From Anthopleura xanthogrammica (Eukaryota; Cnidaria; Anthozoa; Actiniaria; Actiniidae): a stretch of DNA of 64,000 nucleotides. Below the pieces are notes generated by a model that was not told the origin of the DNA, searched no databases, and saw only the letters and a program-made list of their open reading frames with translations. A program made the position numbers and the translations under genes. The stretch is taken from assembly GCA_964019055.1 (NCBI GenBank), contig OZ025211.1:9740400-9804399 (forward strand), in the 5' to 3' direction. Positions 9,893 to 52,609 of the stretch are shown piece after piece (position 1 is the stretch's first letter; each line of letters begins with the position of its first letter).

Positions 9893-12800
9893 ACATTGGA
9901 TTACAACCAAGTTCCTTTATGTCAAACTTATTCCTTAAATATTTCGAATTTATGGTTTCAGTTTTATCTTGCATTCAAAGTCAGTAAATTATTTAAAACA
10001 TTTATGTTTCACTGAAATTGTCTGAGCACATTGACCTGAGGTCAAATAACTGCTACTTATTCTAGTATTCAGTGAATATTTTCGAGCCCAAAATTGACTT
10101 ATAAGAGTTTAAATCTGAGATAATTTGGATTTTCAGGAAAAGTTTTGAATATTTTACATACATTTACTATGATATTCATCACCAAGTGGGAGAATAAAAT
10201 AAAGAAATAACCATTCCCGATTCACTGGGCTACTAAGGATGACACCTCAGATTTGCAAATTTTCTCGATTCTGATTGGTTAACATTTTTTGTCAGATCAC
10301 CTAGAAGGTGTTAAAACAACACAGGTATACTGAGGTTTTTTTCCGGTAAATCTTTAATATCTCTCTAACTTTTATTGCAAAAATGGCTAAACTAAGTATC
10401 AATAAACATCATAAAATAATAAACCAAAATTAAAGAAGTTAAAGTAAATTTTTGGAGAGCTCTAACTGCTGTGATAAGGTGTTTTTTTGCCGTAAAATTT
10501 TACCAAAATAGGTTCCAGCTTTGGACTCTTTAATTTCTAATCTTTGAAGCCTATTTTAAATCTCTACCAAAAGTCGTGCTGATATGCTGAACAAAAGAAT
10601 ACCCTGAAGCTGATATTTTGGTAGCAGCTAGGGCTTGACACTAACTTTTTTCAGTACTAGTCCTTGGGCTAGTCACTGTGGATAATCACTAGTCCCAAGG
10701 TCTTTTTCCCACTAGTCCACAGCAAACCTTCACTAAAAAAATCAATTTTTATCTCTAAATGCATTGAGCTAGACAGTAGTGAAAATAGATAAGTGATGAA
10801 ATAGGTGGAAGAAAACAGCTGTCACTCGTTGTATAGAAGGAATTGACAGAAAAGTAAGGGTATTTTTTGAGTAGAAATAGGGAAAACGATGCGATGAAAA
10901 AGCATAATTTTTGGCTTTGGGAAATGACATCATAAACAGTTATTTTTGGTTTTCCAAAAACGTTTAAAGTATTTTCTTCATAAAGTTTTTCTGTTCATTA
11001 GTGAAAATTTTAGACTGATATTTTGTTCAACTTGATCAAAATTGTTAAAACTGAAATTTTTCTTTTACAGCGCGATGCGCCTTACCGTGGCCACCCTGCC
11101 AAAGTTTCGTACAAGTACAATAAATCACTTCTTGCAAAGAATTTCCACATGAAAAAGACTGCCTACGAAAGTATTAAGTGTTAGCAAGCCAAAAGAGCAA
11201 AACTGGTTTTAGAAATAGAGATTTTTAAGCATTTTCTTCAAGTTCTTGCTCCGAAGTTCAAATATTTGCGGTAACAACAAAGCAAGTTCACATGCAAATT
11301 TACAGATTCTCGCTTTCTGATTGGCTAACTTGTAAAAAAGTTTGTTGGGTGGCTACGGTAAGGTGCGTCGCGCTGTAAGGTGCATTTTTTATGGGCGGTT
11401 TCAGACATGGTAGGAGTCAAAGGGTTAATGACGTCATCTTTTCGTAATTTCTATTTTGGATATCTCGGCAATGAAAAGAGATTTAGAAGAACAGTAAACA
11501 TTCTTATTTATTCAGCATAAAGCCTTTAGAAATACAATGTCTTAGTTGGGGGGTTAGGTGAACCTTAAAGATACTCGTATTTATGCCTCAAGTACGCTAC
11601 ATAGGCAGGCATTTCATTAGAAGCCGGCAACCGGCGAAATCCGGCATCTACTTTCCATATCTGAGCCGCCTACTTTTGCCATTCCAAGTCCCAATTGTTT
11701 GGCCCCTTCATTGATACAGCTGTCTATATTATGTAATCCATCTCCTTACTTGAAATTTGAAATCCCTGCCTATGCTGTCTGTGTTCACATGGAGACTACT
11801 TTTCATGCCATACAAGCGAGAACTCGGAAATCGGCTATTGGAAGAGAGCTCAGTGATTTTAACGGATCGCTATTGACTTGCAGTCAAAAATATTTCACAT
11901 CCATTGATTAGGTTACCAGAGGGTATGTGTAGCAAAGTAAACAGCCTGGACGGGCAGTCTCCCAATGTCTTATCAGAAATCCCCTATAGAAAACTCTGCT
12001 AGCAGGGAATACTGTAGTCCCTTTAGAACCACATATATTCCATCCTAATATCAGGGATTTCTGTATCCTAAGGGGGGTGTAGTGAGGTATCCCTAGGTCT
12101 TTGTCTGCTTGTGTATCTTAAAAACCATTATACTGACATTGGTGGTATTATTTCTTATTCAGATCAGCATCAAGACTACCAAGACTTCTGAGAAGACCAG
12201 AAGAAGAACCTCCCAGATATAATGTTTATGTGGTAGAGTTAATTGTTAGTAAAACTACCCAGGTGAATACAAAGTTACTGTGGTTTTAGTTTCTTTGCTT
12301 TTCACCTGTGTAATTCTACTAAAGCAATAATTCTCCTTGGACTCAGCGAATATTAGTTAATGCTTGCTCTGACTTGTTTTTTGGGTAAATATTTACTGAT
12401 ATTCACTTTGTCTGTTGTGGAGAATTATTGTTAGTTATGCAATATTATCTACATAGAATGACTCATTGTATGTAGATCTTTTTCACCACTTTAAGCAGTA
12501 AATTTCAAAGGTTGTGGAATCTTTTTGTTACAAATAAAAAGTGACCAAGACCCTTCACTGACATGACTTATTTGGCATATATATTTACTTTATGTTGATA
12601 AATTATGCACATATCCATTGGACGAAGAACTGGCTGGCTTGGCTCTACGTGGCTTGGTGGCATCATTATTCAATTTATGCATTTGATTGACATTGAATTG
12701 CTATTATTGACTAATTGACATTGATTGATTGCTTCCCAATGATTTATTGTACTAACTTGATATTTATTGATTGACATTGTTTTGAATGATATCATATATG

Positions 12801-13654
12801 CATATGAAAAAGTTTCTTTCTGAATTTTGGGCATAAATGCTTTCCCTAAAATTCACCGGGTTTTCAAAGTCTGGCATGAATTAACTTTCTTGAATTTGAT
12901 AATTTTTTGAAGTAATTTTGTTCATTTTTCACAATGTACAGAGTTGAGAAAAAAGCTTTTTCACTGTTTTTACATTGATGATTTTTTCAGTTTCCAACTG
13001 TTTCAATACCAGTACACTTTCACTTGCTATGATTAGCAGCATTTTATTAAAAGATTTATCATATAGGTGTCAGATTTGGCATTGATTTCATTCACAATTC
13101 TATTTGACGTTTTGGCATGATTCCTAATCATATTTAGTGAGAGTCTACTGTACATAATGATTATTATTTTCATTGATGCACTGGATAATACAGAGGAATC
13201 TTGATAACTTAGACAACTACAATACAAAAATACCTACCAGTATTTTGGGTTTTTATTTTGAAGTTACATTTAACTCTCATTTCATCTCATTACTTTAAAT
13301 TCTCTTCAAATTTTTGCTAGTTTAAGTTATTAGGATTCTACTGTATAAATGATTTGATTACTATGTGTTGTTATAATGTTGCTGTGATGATCTTCTGGCT
13401 GCTTCCTGGTTTCCATCCAACTTCACAGTAAGTCAAAGTGCATGGTTTATCAACATTCAGTTCACTGGTTATTTTCCCACTTATCATCCTCTTCCATTTC
13501 GTTCTCATATCTCCATAAATTTAGAATAAAATTCTTTAGTATTGAATTTGGTTTGAAAGTTTCAATTAAAAATTACATATTCACAATCTGAGAATGTTAG
13601 ATGGAAGATGCCAGTCCTAAATTAATTTTTTCATTGGAAGTTACAAGCTTTCAA

Positions 13655-13835
13655 TTCTTGGGGTGCATTAGACATTGTTGCTTCTAAAAAGTTATTAATT
13701 TTCCAAGAAACAGTTGATTTCCAAGGAATCCAAAAAAAGGTTCGGTTGCACTTTAGATAAAAGATTATTTTAAGAAATTGAGCATTACAGATATCATGTT
13801 TCTCAGTTTGAAATTATTGCACCCCAAGAATTTCG
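13655..13835. repeat. Small inverted repeat with TTCTTGGGGTGCA ends
   Basis: CAATTCTTGGGGTGCATTAG near 13657 is mirrored by TTGCACCCCAAGAATTTCG near 13818. The same end word occurs in the inverted repeat at 37535-37692, so this is probably a dispersed MITE family. Confidence 0.5.
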
Positions 13836-13857
13836 AAGGTATTATCTTTAAGCTAAT

Positions 13858-14003
13858 GAATTACCATATTTGAAAATGGTTATGATGCATCATCCACATG
13901 TCATGATAGATTGTTAATACTTTTTGGCACATTTGTTTTTCTATATACAATGGAAAAAGTGAAAACTAAGAATTTTCCCTGCTGTTTTCAAATATGGTAA
14001 CAT
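13858..14003. repeat. Small inverted repeat, ATTACCATATTTGAAAA ends
   Basis: The left word TTACCATATTTGAAAA returns as TTTTCAAATATGGTAA at about 13985-14000. It is about 145 bp long with no coding content, and MITE-like. Confidence 0.45.
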
Positions 14004-14132
14004 TTGTGTGCAAGCATAAAAAGCAATGGAACAGATATTTTTGAATTCCTGATATTAAAACAGACCACTAGGCCTATCTGTTGTAATAGCTTTCCATGTT
14101 TGTGCATTATTCAACATGAAATATTTCTCTAG

Positions 14133-14212
14133 AAGCAGGGCCGTAGCAAGGGGAAGGGCTGAGGAGTGACCTTGTGCCCCTCAGTTGTTCAAGGCTTCCT
14201 ACGGCCCTGAGG
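14133..14212. repeat. Very short inverted repeat, GGGCCGTAGCAAGG ends
   Basis: AGGGCCGTAGCAAGG opens and CCTACGGCCCTGA closes an 80-bp palindrome. It resembles the tiny hAT-like MITEs common in animal genomes; the class is not proven. Confidence 0.4.
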
Positions 14213-15029
14213 AGCTATTTCATGTTCTTAAAGTGGTGAAATTTTAACATTAGTGACTGATTGAACACACCAATGGTCAGGTAGGGGGTCTGTGCACATA
14301 ATTAGACTGTTTACATCTTCGAATGCATATTTTGGCTCTACCACATCAATCCTGTAATGAGCAATGCCTATTCTACCCTTTTCTGAGCTTGATTTATGCC
14401 TTTGTTGGCTATTATCTAAATTTACCTAATTCAACTCCTAAATTTGTCTAAATCAACTGAATAGCTAGTGACATCTGGCTATTTGATTGGCTACTTACAC
14501 ATTTCAGTTAAGCAGGGTTGATGTGGTGCCTCAGTGCACAGTTTCTTTGTCTGACATACCCGTCAAAATTGCATTTGTAATTGGGTTGTGGTTTCATTCA
14601 ATGTGTCAAAAAATTCAAAAACTTTTCTGAGTTTTATTTTATGGCATTTTGGTGATGGTACTCCATAGGGCTTGGTGTGTTCATATCATAGTCTGACATA
14701 GGTCTTGGTTGAGTAAAAGTGTACAAGTGTGAGAAATGGTATTCCGAAATGTAGCAAAAATAATGGCAAAAATATTTGATTGGCATCTTTCCAAATCTGA
14801 TTGGTTTTGATAAAATATTCCTTGCATCTCTCTGGTCTTAATTCCAATTCAGTCTGGTATCTTGAATGCATAATTATGAGCCTCTGATTTGGGAGACCAA
14901 GCAATCACTCCCTGCATAAGCAATATAAGATCAATGAAATTCAACATGTTATCTAAATTCTTATTTCAATTCAGTAAAGTGATTGGATTAAATAATACCA
15001 TTTGTCATTCTTGCTGTAATGTAGAATAG

Positions 15030-15172
15030 TTTATGTAGGTTTGTGATAAGCATGGTACATACATGCCCTGCTGGAACAAATTATTGATCGGATTTCATTA
15101 CTCTCAGCAGGACTATATCAGCACTTTGTCATGTACCATGGTTTATCATACTCCTACATAAATTGCTCTACC
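15030..15172. repeat. Inverted repeat, TTTATGTAGG ends
   Basis: TTATGTAGGTTTGTGATAAG with GGTACAT is mirrored by ATGTACCATGG, TTATCATACTCCTACATAAA. It is about 140 bp, a MITE-like hairpin. Confidence 0.5.
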
Positions 15173-17407
15173 GCTACTCCGCTAGTACCAGTAAGGGTCA
15201 TGTAGTTAACACATTGAACTTTTCATGTACCAAATTAATTCTTTAGAATCCAAAGTTGATTTATTAAGGCTAATTTATTTCCATCCAAATTGGATAGGAA
15301 TCATGCAAAGTTCAGTGTATTAACCAGTCCTGTCTGATGCTGTTAAATAAGGCATACAACTGGTGTTGTCCATTATGAAAGCTGTCCAGAATTAAAGTCC
15401 TACACAACCACAATCAATTTTTAATACGGATAATGTGGAAGATATTTACCATGTGGGAAACAGCATTATGGCTTTTGCATACCAGTTTTGGCAACTTTTT
15501 CAATCCATGTTTTGAAGGACAACTCTAGTTTCATGCCTTGTTTCAGTATTTTGTACTAGCCTTTTACTCAACAAAACCTATGTCTTTAGAATCTCAATCA
15601 AATGGACTGTCCTGGAGGTCTTTAGTTCATCCTATGAAATCACCCTTAAGGGTCGCCTCAACACTTTGTTGGGGGGCACTTTTTCTTAAGGGGAGGATAG
15701 GTTTGAACTTTTGATCTCCAGGACCTTCGTCTAATTACCCTAGGGGCAAAAAAAAGTGCAAAAAGACTTAATATACATTTTTTCAAAATTTTAGGGATTT
15801 TTTGCTTTTTTTTCACAATTTTTTATTTTTTTATTGCCAATTTGAATTTTTTTTAAAGCCAATTTCTGAGTTTTTTTGCCAATCTTTGAGCCCATTCTCC
15901 TTACCTTTTTTATGGTTACCTGATTTACCTTGATCCTGGCTTGTGGGTGGCTGTCTTTTTGCTTGTCCAATTTTTCATCATAGAACCTAGACCTTACCTG
16001 GATTTGAACCTGTACCTTCAACTTACCTTTGGCTCTGTAGTCGGGTGATCTGTCCAGTAGACTGTGGATGTGTTTATTGAATGTAAAGGTTTTGAAATTC
16101 CTTAAAACATGACGCTTGTAATGGTTGGCATATCAATGTCCTAATAAAAATTCTTATGAATATTTAATGTCTTGTTTATTGTCTGAGCGAAACAATGGGA
16201 TAATGAGCAGAACAAAAGAAGGGGATTAAACGGGCGGGTAAAGGTGGGAAGAAGAATATTGATAAGTGATCATGAGGTGTAAGAGCCCTAGGCGTGGCTA
16301 AGAGTTCCAAGTGGTCAGTGCTTGTAAAGAGGTAAATCAAGAAGGCAAAGGCTCGAAAAAATTCTAAGTTTTTTGGCGGGAAAAGAGTGCGATTTTGAAA
16401 AGGGGTATAACACGAAATAAACCAGACAAAATAAGTCAAAATCATTTATTTCAAAATATACTGCATTTGAAAATACATATCGGAAAATTGTTAAAGTTAA
16501 CCTTCTATTGTCTGTTCTTCACTAATATGGCGCAGGACAGTTCTAATTGTTCTTGTTCTCTGCAGTGTTACCTTTGGTAACTTGTTCCTGTAAACAAAAC
16601 AAAAATATCAGAAGATCGATTTAGCTTCGACAAATAAAATTAAATAGGAACCAACGCAAATATAATAAGAGTGCGGGGGAAAGATATTTTTCAACGTTAC
16701 GTTAATGACAACTGAAGATGTGCGCCAATGAAGCGCATTGATATTAATAGTTAAATTTCCTTATTTTCCATACAAAATAAGCCTACTCAGAAAAAAATTG
16801 AAAGCTTCATCAGATTTAAATGATTTAAATTTCATCAGATTTTAACGATGGATTTTGCGGCTAGCAGAGAGATGTGGGAGACTGAAGGAGACCTGCTCGG
16901 TTCTGCCACCCCTTGGTAATTTTGCACATGTCGTTATAAGCCTTTCATGTACATAAACTAAACAAACTAGACAAAATTAAAAAATAGCAAGAATGAAATA
17001 TAAAGTTTGCGCATTTGTTAAGCAGCCAAGAACTTCAACCTTAAGGGACGGATTGATAAAATAGACTATTGAGTGGTTAAATATACAGACGCTGCCGATC
17101 TTAACCGAAAACGATAACATTTCATTCGATTTTCTCAGTTTCACCGCACTCACAAGTATTCAATAAAGTCTATAATCGAATTTACCTTTGTTCCAGACAT
17201 CCACGGTACTTTATACAGCTTGTTGCTTGACTTATTCACCGTTCTTTCTCGTTTCTTGATTCACCAAGTCTTCAACATGGCGGATTCAAACAGTTCGAAC
17301 ACGCAGAGTCCCTAGAGAACATAAAACAACATAATCATGAGAACAAAGCAAAAACAATTCTCAATTGGGATTTAAAATTGAAAAAGTTATTTTATTGAAA
17401 CGCGTCG

Positions 17408-19123
17408 TGGTGGGCCTCCTGTGGTATTCGTGCTTCTCACAGCAATACACAGGAAACCCAAATTGCGTCTATTTCAAACTCTTTTTCCTCCTCGTTTCTA
17501 AGAGAATTTAGAAACTTTCTTCACGCTATAATATAACGTTACTAAAGGTCTATTAGCTGCTTAAGTCTCGTTTGGAAACAATTTAAAAAAGTGGTCGAAA
17601 TGAGGAAAATGCTGGAAACGCTATACCGCTGACCAATCCCTATTTTCATCAAAACTTATCACCCCTATAAAATCTTGAATATGATTATAATCACAAAAAT
17701 AATTTCAGAATCATGTTGACGCGGTCAATAGCTTTCCAACGAGCTATGTTTTGTTTAGAGAAACTCAATATTTCGATTTACGAAAATTTGGACCAACTCA
17801 AAAAACGCTTATTTCGGGTACATAACTTCAAGCGGCTTGTTTTCTATGAAATAAAGAAAAATGTCGAAATATTTTTACACATAGATTTAAAGCTCAATTA
17901 GTACTTTCTCTTAAGGTAAAAATATTTCAGGTCAAAGCTTTTTTTCTATTTTTATTAAGCGTTTTTTGACGGATGGAACCGTTTGGGCTTCCTGTGGTGA
18001 CATTTTTCACGGTAGCAGGTTCATGATCACGATTTTAGAAGTGAAATTATGCGTAAATGTCAAATATTATGATGTATTTACGGTGAATAAGCAATACTAT
18101 TCCTGTTACATCTATTTTTTTAAGAAAAAGTAAGTTTGGATTTGATACTTAATTAATTATTAATTAATTAAAATCATTAATGATTTGATACTTAATTAAT
18201 TAATGATTCTTAATTATATGGCTCAACTGATAGTGACCTTGTTTATTTCAATTAAAAAAAACTATATCCAAATGCTATAAAGCTACAAGAAATCTTTACA
18301 TTAGTTCAAAATTTTAAAAACCCTTTCAAGACCTGTCTCAGGTTTACCCTTGGGATCCCTGTGGTAAGGAGCGTAAAATCATTATTAATTTTTATAGGCC
18401 TCTTTCTAAACAAAAAACTTGTTTTGGAAGGATTTTTGATTGTTCTCTATGAATATTTGAAAATACTTGAACATTTCGTTCACTTCCATTACGAAACCTG
18501 AGATCATAAACTGCTACCATAGCTAAAAGTTCACCACAGGGAACCCAAAAGCCTCCACCTTCAAAAAAACGCATAATAAAAATAGAAAGAAAGCATGAAT
18601 CCAAAATATTTTATGCTGTGCAGAAAGTATGAAACAAGCTTTAAATCTGTGCGTCAAAATATTTTGATATTTTTCTTTATTTCATAGAAAACAAGCCGCT
18701 TGAAGTTATGTACCCGAAATAAGCGTTTTTTGAGTTGGTCAAAATTTTCGTAAATCGAAATATTGAGTTTCTCTAAACAAAACATAGCTTGTTGGAAAGC
18801 TATGGACCACGACAACATGATTCTGAAATTAATTTCTTGATTAGAATTATATTAAAGATTTTATAGGGGTATTAATTTTTGATGAAAATAGAGATTGGTC
18901 AGCGGTATAGCGTTTCCAGCATTTTCCTCATTTCGAACCCTTTTTTAACTTCTTTTCAAACGAGACTTAAGCAGATAATACAGCTTTAGGAACTTTATAT
19001 TATAGCGTAAAGAAAGTTTCTAAATTCTTTTAGAAACGAGGAGAAAAAAGAGTTTGAAATAGACGCAATTTGGGTTTCCTGTGTATTGCTGTGAATAGCA
19101 CGAATACCACAGGAAGCCCACCA
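17408..19123. mobile_element. 1.7-kb palindromic element with arms of about 600 bp
   Basis: GGTGGGCCTCCTGTGGTATT at the left end is matched by AATACCACAGGAAGCCCACC at the right. The arms align almost continuously from 17408 to about 18050 and from about 18490 to 19123, around a loop of roughly 440 bp. The opposed open frames (17713-17901 and its mirror near 18660-18830) are the same arm sequence. The phrase TTCCTGTGG / CCACAGGAA recurs at least six times in and just beyond the element (also near 18350 and 19265-19305). Confidence 0.75.
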
Positions 19124-20999
19124 TTTTAGTTGTTTATAATCGTTTCTTGAAATAAAACTGTCACATATAATAGATCTTTAGACACCTTATAAGGTGGTTT
19201 CGGGAACGTTTTGAATGCTAACAAAAATGACTAAAAAACCTAGGCATAATATATAGCATTTTTGGGATTCCTGTGGCTTGCGGCCCGGACGACTAAATAA
19301 CACAGGAAACCCACCACTGTCATAGCCATGATAGTCTTCTCACCAAAATTGTTTTCCAGCAATTTATAACAAGGGTAACTTTTGTAATGCCGTAAAACAA
19401 TGCATTATTTCTAATTAGTATTAAAGTAGTGATCGTGTAGTCTGGTACTAATTCAATGAAGTAAATTTATAGGATAAATTTTAGAAACTACACGAAGCCG
19501 ATAAATTTTATTTCATATTTATATATATTTGTTGAGAGGTTCTTCTCTCTTCTATTTTTATTTTTATTGAAATTAAGAGTCTCACTGAATTCAATCCTCA
19601 ATTTCCAAATAAAATAATCTCAGTTTTACGCTAAAACCACCGCCCCCTCCCCCAGGGACGTCTTTTTAAATGACATTTTATCAATGACACACAATTAACA
19701 TTTACATAAATCCACAATATTAGATGTAACGAATCGGTCCCTTAGCACTGAGATACAATTAGAGTATCTCCTTTCAAGAAAGGCACAACACTACGTTATT
19801 CATCTACACAAAGAAGGTTTAGAATTAATCCACATTACCTTTATTCTTGTCTTTTACAAACCATGTTGAAATTAAAGCACTTAGTCGTTAAGCTTCCTCT
19901 GCGCGTTGAAGCTGTTTACACTCAAATCTTCAAAGTATGTTAGACAAATGACGCGTTCGTTCGTACACAACGTGCTTCCCTTGAGACCAAAAATAGTTGC
20001 GAGTTAAAAAGTTATGCGCAAATGGAGTTCATTAAGTTAAGCGTTTTGTTTGATGGAGGCTTGTTGTCTCCATGGCGTACATTCCAACGCATTTTGTTTT
20101 TATTTGTTCTTTTAATCGTGGAATCGTGGGTCGTGGAAGTTGGGGCGTAGCAAAGGAGGCAGTTGGATGGGGGTTTGGTATGCGAAAGAAATACATTGAT
20201 ACGAGACTATTATTCGGGAGATTTTTAGTAGAAAAAGAAATGTTGTTTTTTTTCTATCGAAGCAGACAAAAATTCAACCAAGATTAACTTTAAAAGTTTA
20301 ATCGTAAAAATTCGAAAATAAAATCTACATTCAGTCGTTATTTACAATGTTATATTTTTGTTTCACAATGTATATTCTCCGTATATATTAACAAAATATT
20401 CATATATATTTTAAATGTTCTAATTCTAACGAAATTTAGTCACCTTTTTGCTCATTTGAATAAGATTTAACTACATTCTTACGATGAAAATAATTTAAGA
20501 TATTCATTCACTTAATTCACTAGATTATTTTATCTGCTATTTTAACTCTGTTCTGAAAAATCTTTTTACCGTTATGTTTGATAAGTTTTGCTGGAAGAAT
20601 GCTAACTGTAACGCGAAAAATCTGATTTTTGGAGGGAAAAATCCTTTACTAAAGTTGAGTTTGAATAAGCTGGTAAGCTGTTATACCGTTGAATGGTATT
20701 TAAAGTACTTTTATATTTAGTATAATTCGTTCTACGAGATTTTTCTATGTATTAAAAAGATATTTAAGGAAATCGAAAAATATCGAAGCGATTTGCAATT
20801 TTTCAAGATGTATCAAAATACAGCTTTTGTACGACGTTGTCATACTGGTTACAGAGAAAATATTTTACTCGAAATCCCGAGCAGTGATTGGTTGTGAAAG
20901 TTGCTGTTTATAGCTGCCATTTTGGTTGAATTTAACAAAAGATTTTCAAATTATTTCATTTGTTTTATCAACTAAATTCGCCTTCAATTCATTTGCTAT

Positions 21000-21005
21000 T
21001 TTATT
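21000..21005 (-). terminator. Candidate polyadenylation signal of hedgling A
   Basis: TTTATT on the plus strand reads AATAAA on the minus strand, about 140 bases downstream of the hedgling A stop codon. The position fits a short 3' UTR; no transcript evidence is available. Confidence 0.5.
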
Positions 21006-21145
21006 CGCTGTGAAAAGATTGCAAATCACCTATTTGAGTGTCTTCGTAATGGTCTATTGTCAACTACAATTTATCAATAAGAAATACTGTCCGACTGAAA
21101 TTCATTGCCGTAAGGCTACTTGTGATTATTTTTGGACAATAGATT

Positions 21146-50571
<29,426 letters not shown>

Positions 50572-51082
50572 GTCTGAAGAGAGGAGAAGTATCTGCAAGA
50601 AGATGGGAAGCCAATGGTTATGACTTTAGAATAAGAGCAATTTCGTAACGTTGATTCTGCTGAGCAGTAAAAATACAAACCAATAAATGCAATAGTTATG
50701 ACATCGTATCGTGCCTCCTAAAGGTGACGACGTATGACACCCGATATGCCAAACAAACTCCAAGATTCTCAAACTTTCTCGAGATCTAATAACTATCAGA
50801 CGAATCCACCATTTCCCATAACATCAAAAAAAGAAATATTTCTGGACAACAGATTGGTATTTCTAGACCAAGACCGAAAAAATTTAGTTATTTTAGGTAA
50901 AACTAAAAAATGAGTCGCCAGGATTGGCCACAGCACGTTTTTGATTGCGCAAATTCAAAAATAAACAAACTGGCACTAAAAATTTATAAGTTGTCTGCAA
51001 CACGAGAATTAATTGCACTATTTGCTCTTAGACTCGGCAAGTATATAGTCTAGTATCACAGCTCTGCTGCATGAATACGTAC

Positions 51083-51160
51083 CTGTCGTGGCTACGGCCG
51101 TTGACAGCGTTTGTTTAACCCCAGTGTTCCTGGTCGCACATCTTAAATGTGTATAAAAAT
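51083..51160 (-). promoter_or_regulatory. Hedgling A promoter-proximal sequence and candidate 5' UTR exon
   Basis: On the minus strand a segment from CGCCTCCAAT and TTTTATACACATTTA runs through GGAACACTGG and TTAAACAAACGCTG to CACGACAG before a GTACGT donor at 51082. The copy B locus has the same segment at about 55611-55701, also followed by GTACGT. Conservation between the copies and the acceptor just before each start codon suggest a 5' UTR exon spliced to coding exon 1. The TATA-like word is weak; the transcription start is unknown. Confidence 0.5.
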
Positions 51161-52435
51161 TGGAGGCGTGTCTTGTGCGTTACGCAGTGAGTTCAAAGAA
51201 CAATATTTTGACCCCAAAATAATGTTACATCCGGTGGTTTTTCATGCCATAAAAGGAAAGAGGATAAGTTTTCTTGTCTTGGAAGGCAGACCGTGTGATC
51301 TACTTGTTCGTGACAGGTTCAAGTGTATCACTTTCATATCCTAATATGCTAATGAAAACATAAGGCTTAATTATAAACAGTGATTATGAGATAACAAGTG
51401 TTTGGGAAAAGTCCTTGGGTTTGGACTTTGAAATTAAATTTTATTGATAACTTGAAACAGCCTCTGGGCTGATCTAATATTACTCACAGATCGAACCCTG
51501 AAACTACTTCCGGGCTGATCAAAGTGCGAGCACGGAGAACTCACAGATCAAATTAGAATTTAGACGCTTTTTAGACGGAGGAATTAAAAACTTTGGATGG
51601 TAGAGGAGTAGGATATTAACCAAAAATCAACCGAACACCAGTTAAAAAGTCCAAATACTTTGACATCTATCGTGCATAGAACACCGCAATTAGCAGTCAG
51701 ATCGTTTCACCAAACACCGCATGTTTAATAACGTAAACACCGTACATCGCAAGGTTTTAGATCACCGCAATACCGAAACAAAATAGGGAAAAAAAACAAA
51801 AAAAAACGAAAACACTGCATCACTGCACCGCCCAAAAAAACCCGCTAACACCGCAACAACGCAACAACCAATGCCCCTTTGTGGAAGAGAGGGTATTTAA
51901 AAATTCTTTTATGTGGTTTCAGTTCTCGAGAATTCGTAGTTTTTCAAAAGTATTCCTTCTTTTTATCGAAGTACAACAGTTTCACGCAGTTCACACGTAG
52001 TGCTTTTGTTGTGAAGTGAAGGTGATGCATCGGAACGGGAAGGGAGAGGGATTAGTGTATTAACGTAAAAGCCAGACAGGTAACAACGCTGTAACAATAG
52101 GTTTTACAGCTTTTCCATCAAGCCATGTACCACGGTTTCAGCAAGACTAAAAGTTTTGTCAATTTCAAGAATTATTCATGAACTAGGTTTAATGGAAAAA
52201 ACAAGGTTTTTTGGTCGTACTTATCAAAGTTCTACTGCTAAAAGAGACTCGAACGTAATTGATAAATCATACTGTATAAAAATGGCTTAGTACCTGTCAT
52301 CGACTAGTCTTGAACTGAAAGATTGTCAACACTTGTCCCAAGATCCTTACATCACTACAAATAGATTTATTAAGACATGAAGAGATGATAACTAGCGGTA
52401 AGCTAGTGTGGGCTGCGTCGGTGTTTCTAATGAAA

Positions 52436-52595
52436 CAGTATGGATAAAAAGTTAAATTTTACACCGTAAAAAATAATAAATAATTGAATAAATTTATTCT
52501 CTCTTTTACTCCGACGAAGGACTAGCGTCCGAAACGTCAGTAAGTGATCTCTCTTATTTTTTACGGTGTAAAATTTAACTTTTTATCCATACTGT
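52436..52595. mobile_element. 160-bp palindromic element, full copy of the 2147-2245 family
   Basis: ACAGTATGGATAAAAAGTTA at the left end is matched by TAACTTTTTATCCATACTGT at the right. The right half contains CGACGAAGGACTAGCGTCCG followed by AAACGTCAG, the degenerate form of the hammerhead-like core seen at 2204-2228. Confidence 0.75.
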
Positions 52596-52609
52596 TTTAT
52601 TAAGACATG

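Larger units (their letters stand above)
4984..20999. other. Gene-poor intergenic region rich in inverted repeats
   Basis: Between the APEX2 stop and the hedgling 3' end I see no gene I can identify. Three long inverted-repeat elements (5431-6845, 7930-9892, 17408-19123) and several small palindromes take up much of it. A canonical AATAAA lies at 5534, about 550 bp after the APEX2 stop, but inside the arm of a repeat. The 9.9-17.4 kb and 19.2-21 kb stretches are AT-rich and otherwise featureless to me; one exon-like segment at 12161-12261 is noted under findings. Confidence 0.5.

Noticed and set aside
16530..17300. Small minus-strand gene (MSGTK then EQVTKGNTAENKNN) or plus-strand start at an ATGGCGG near 17278
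   Set aside because: The donor (17190) and acceptor (16590) look reasonable, but the peptide would be about 19 residues and unrecognised; the plus-strand frame stops after 12 codons.
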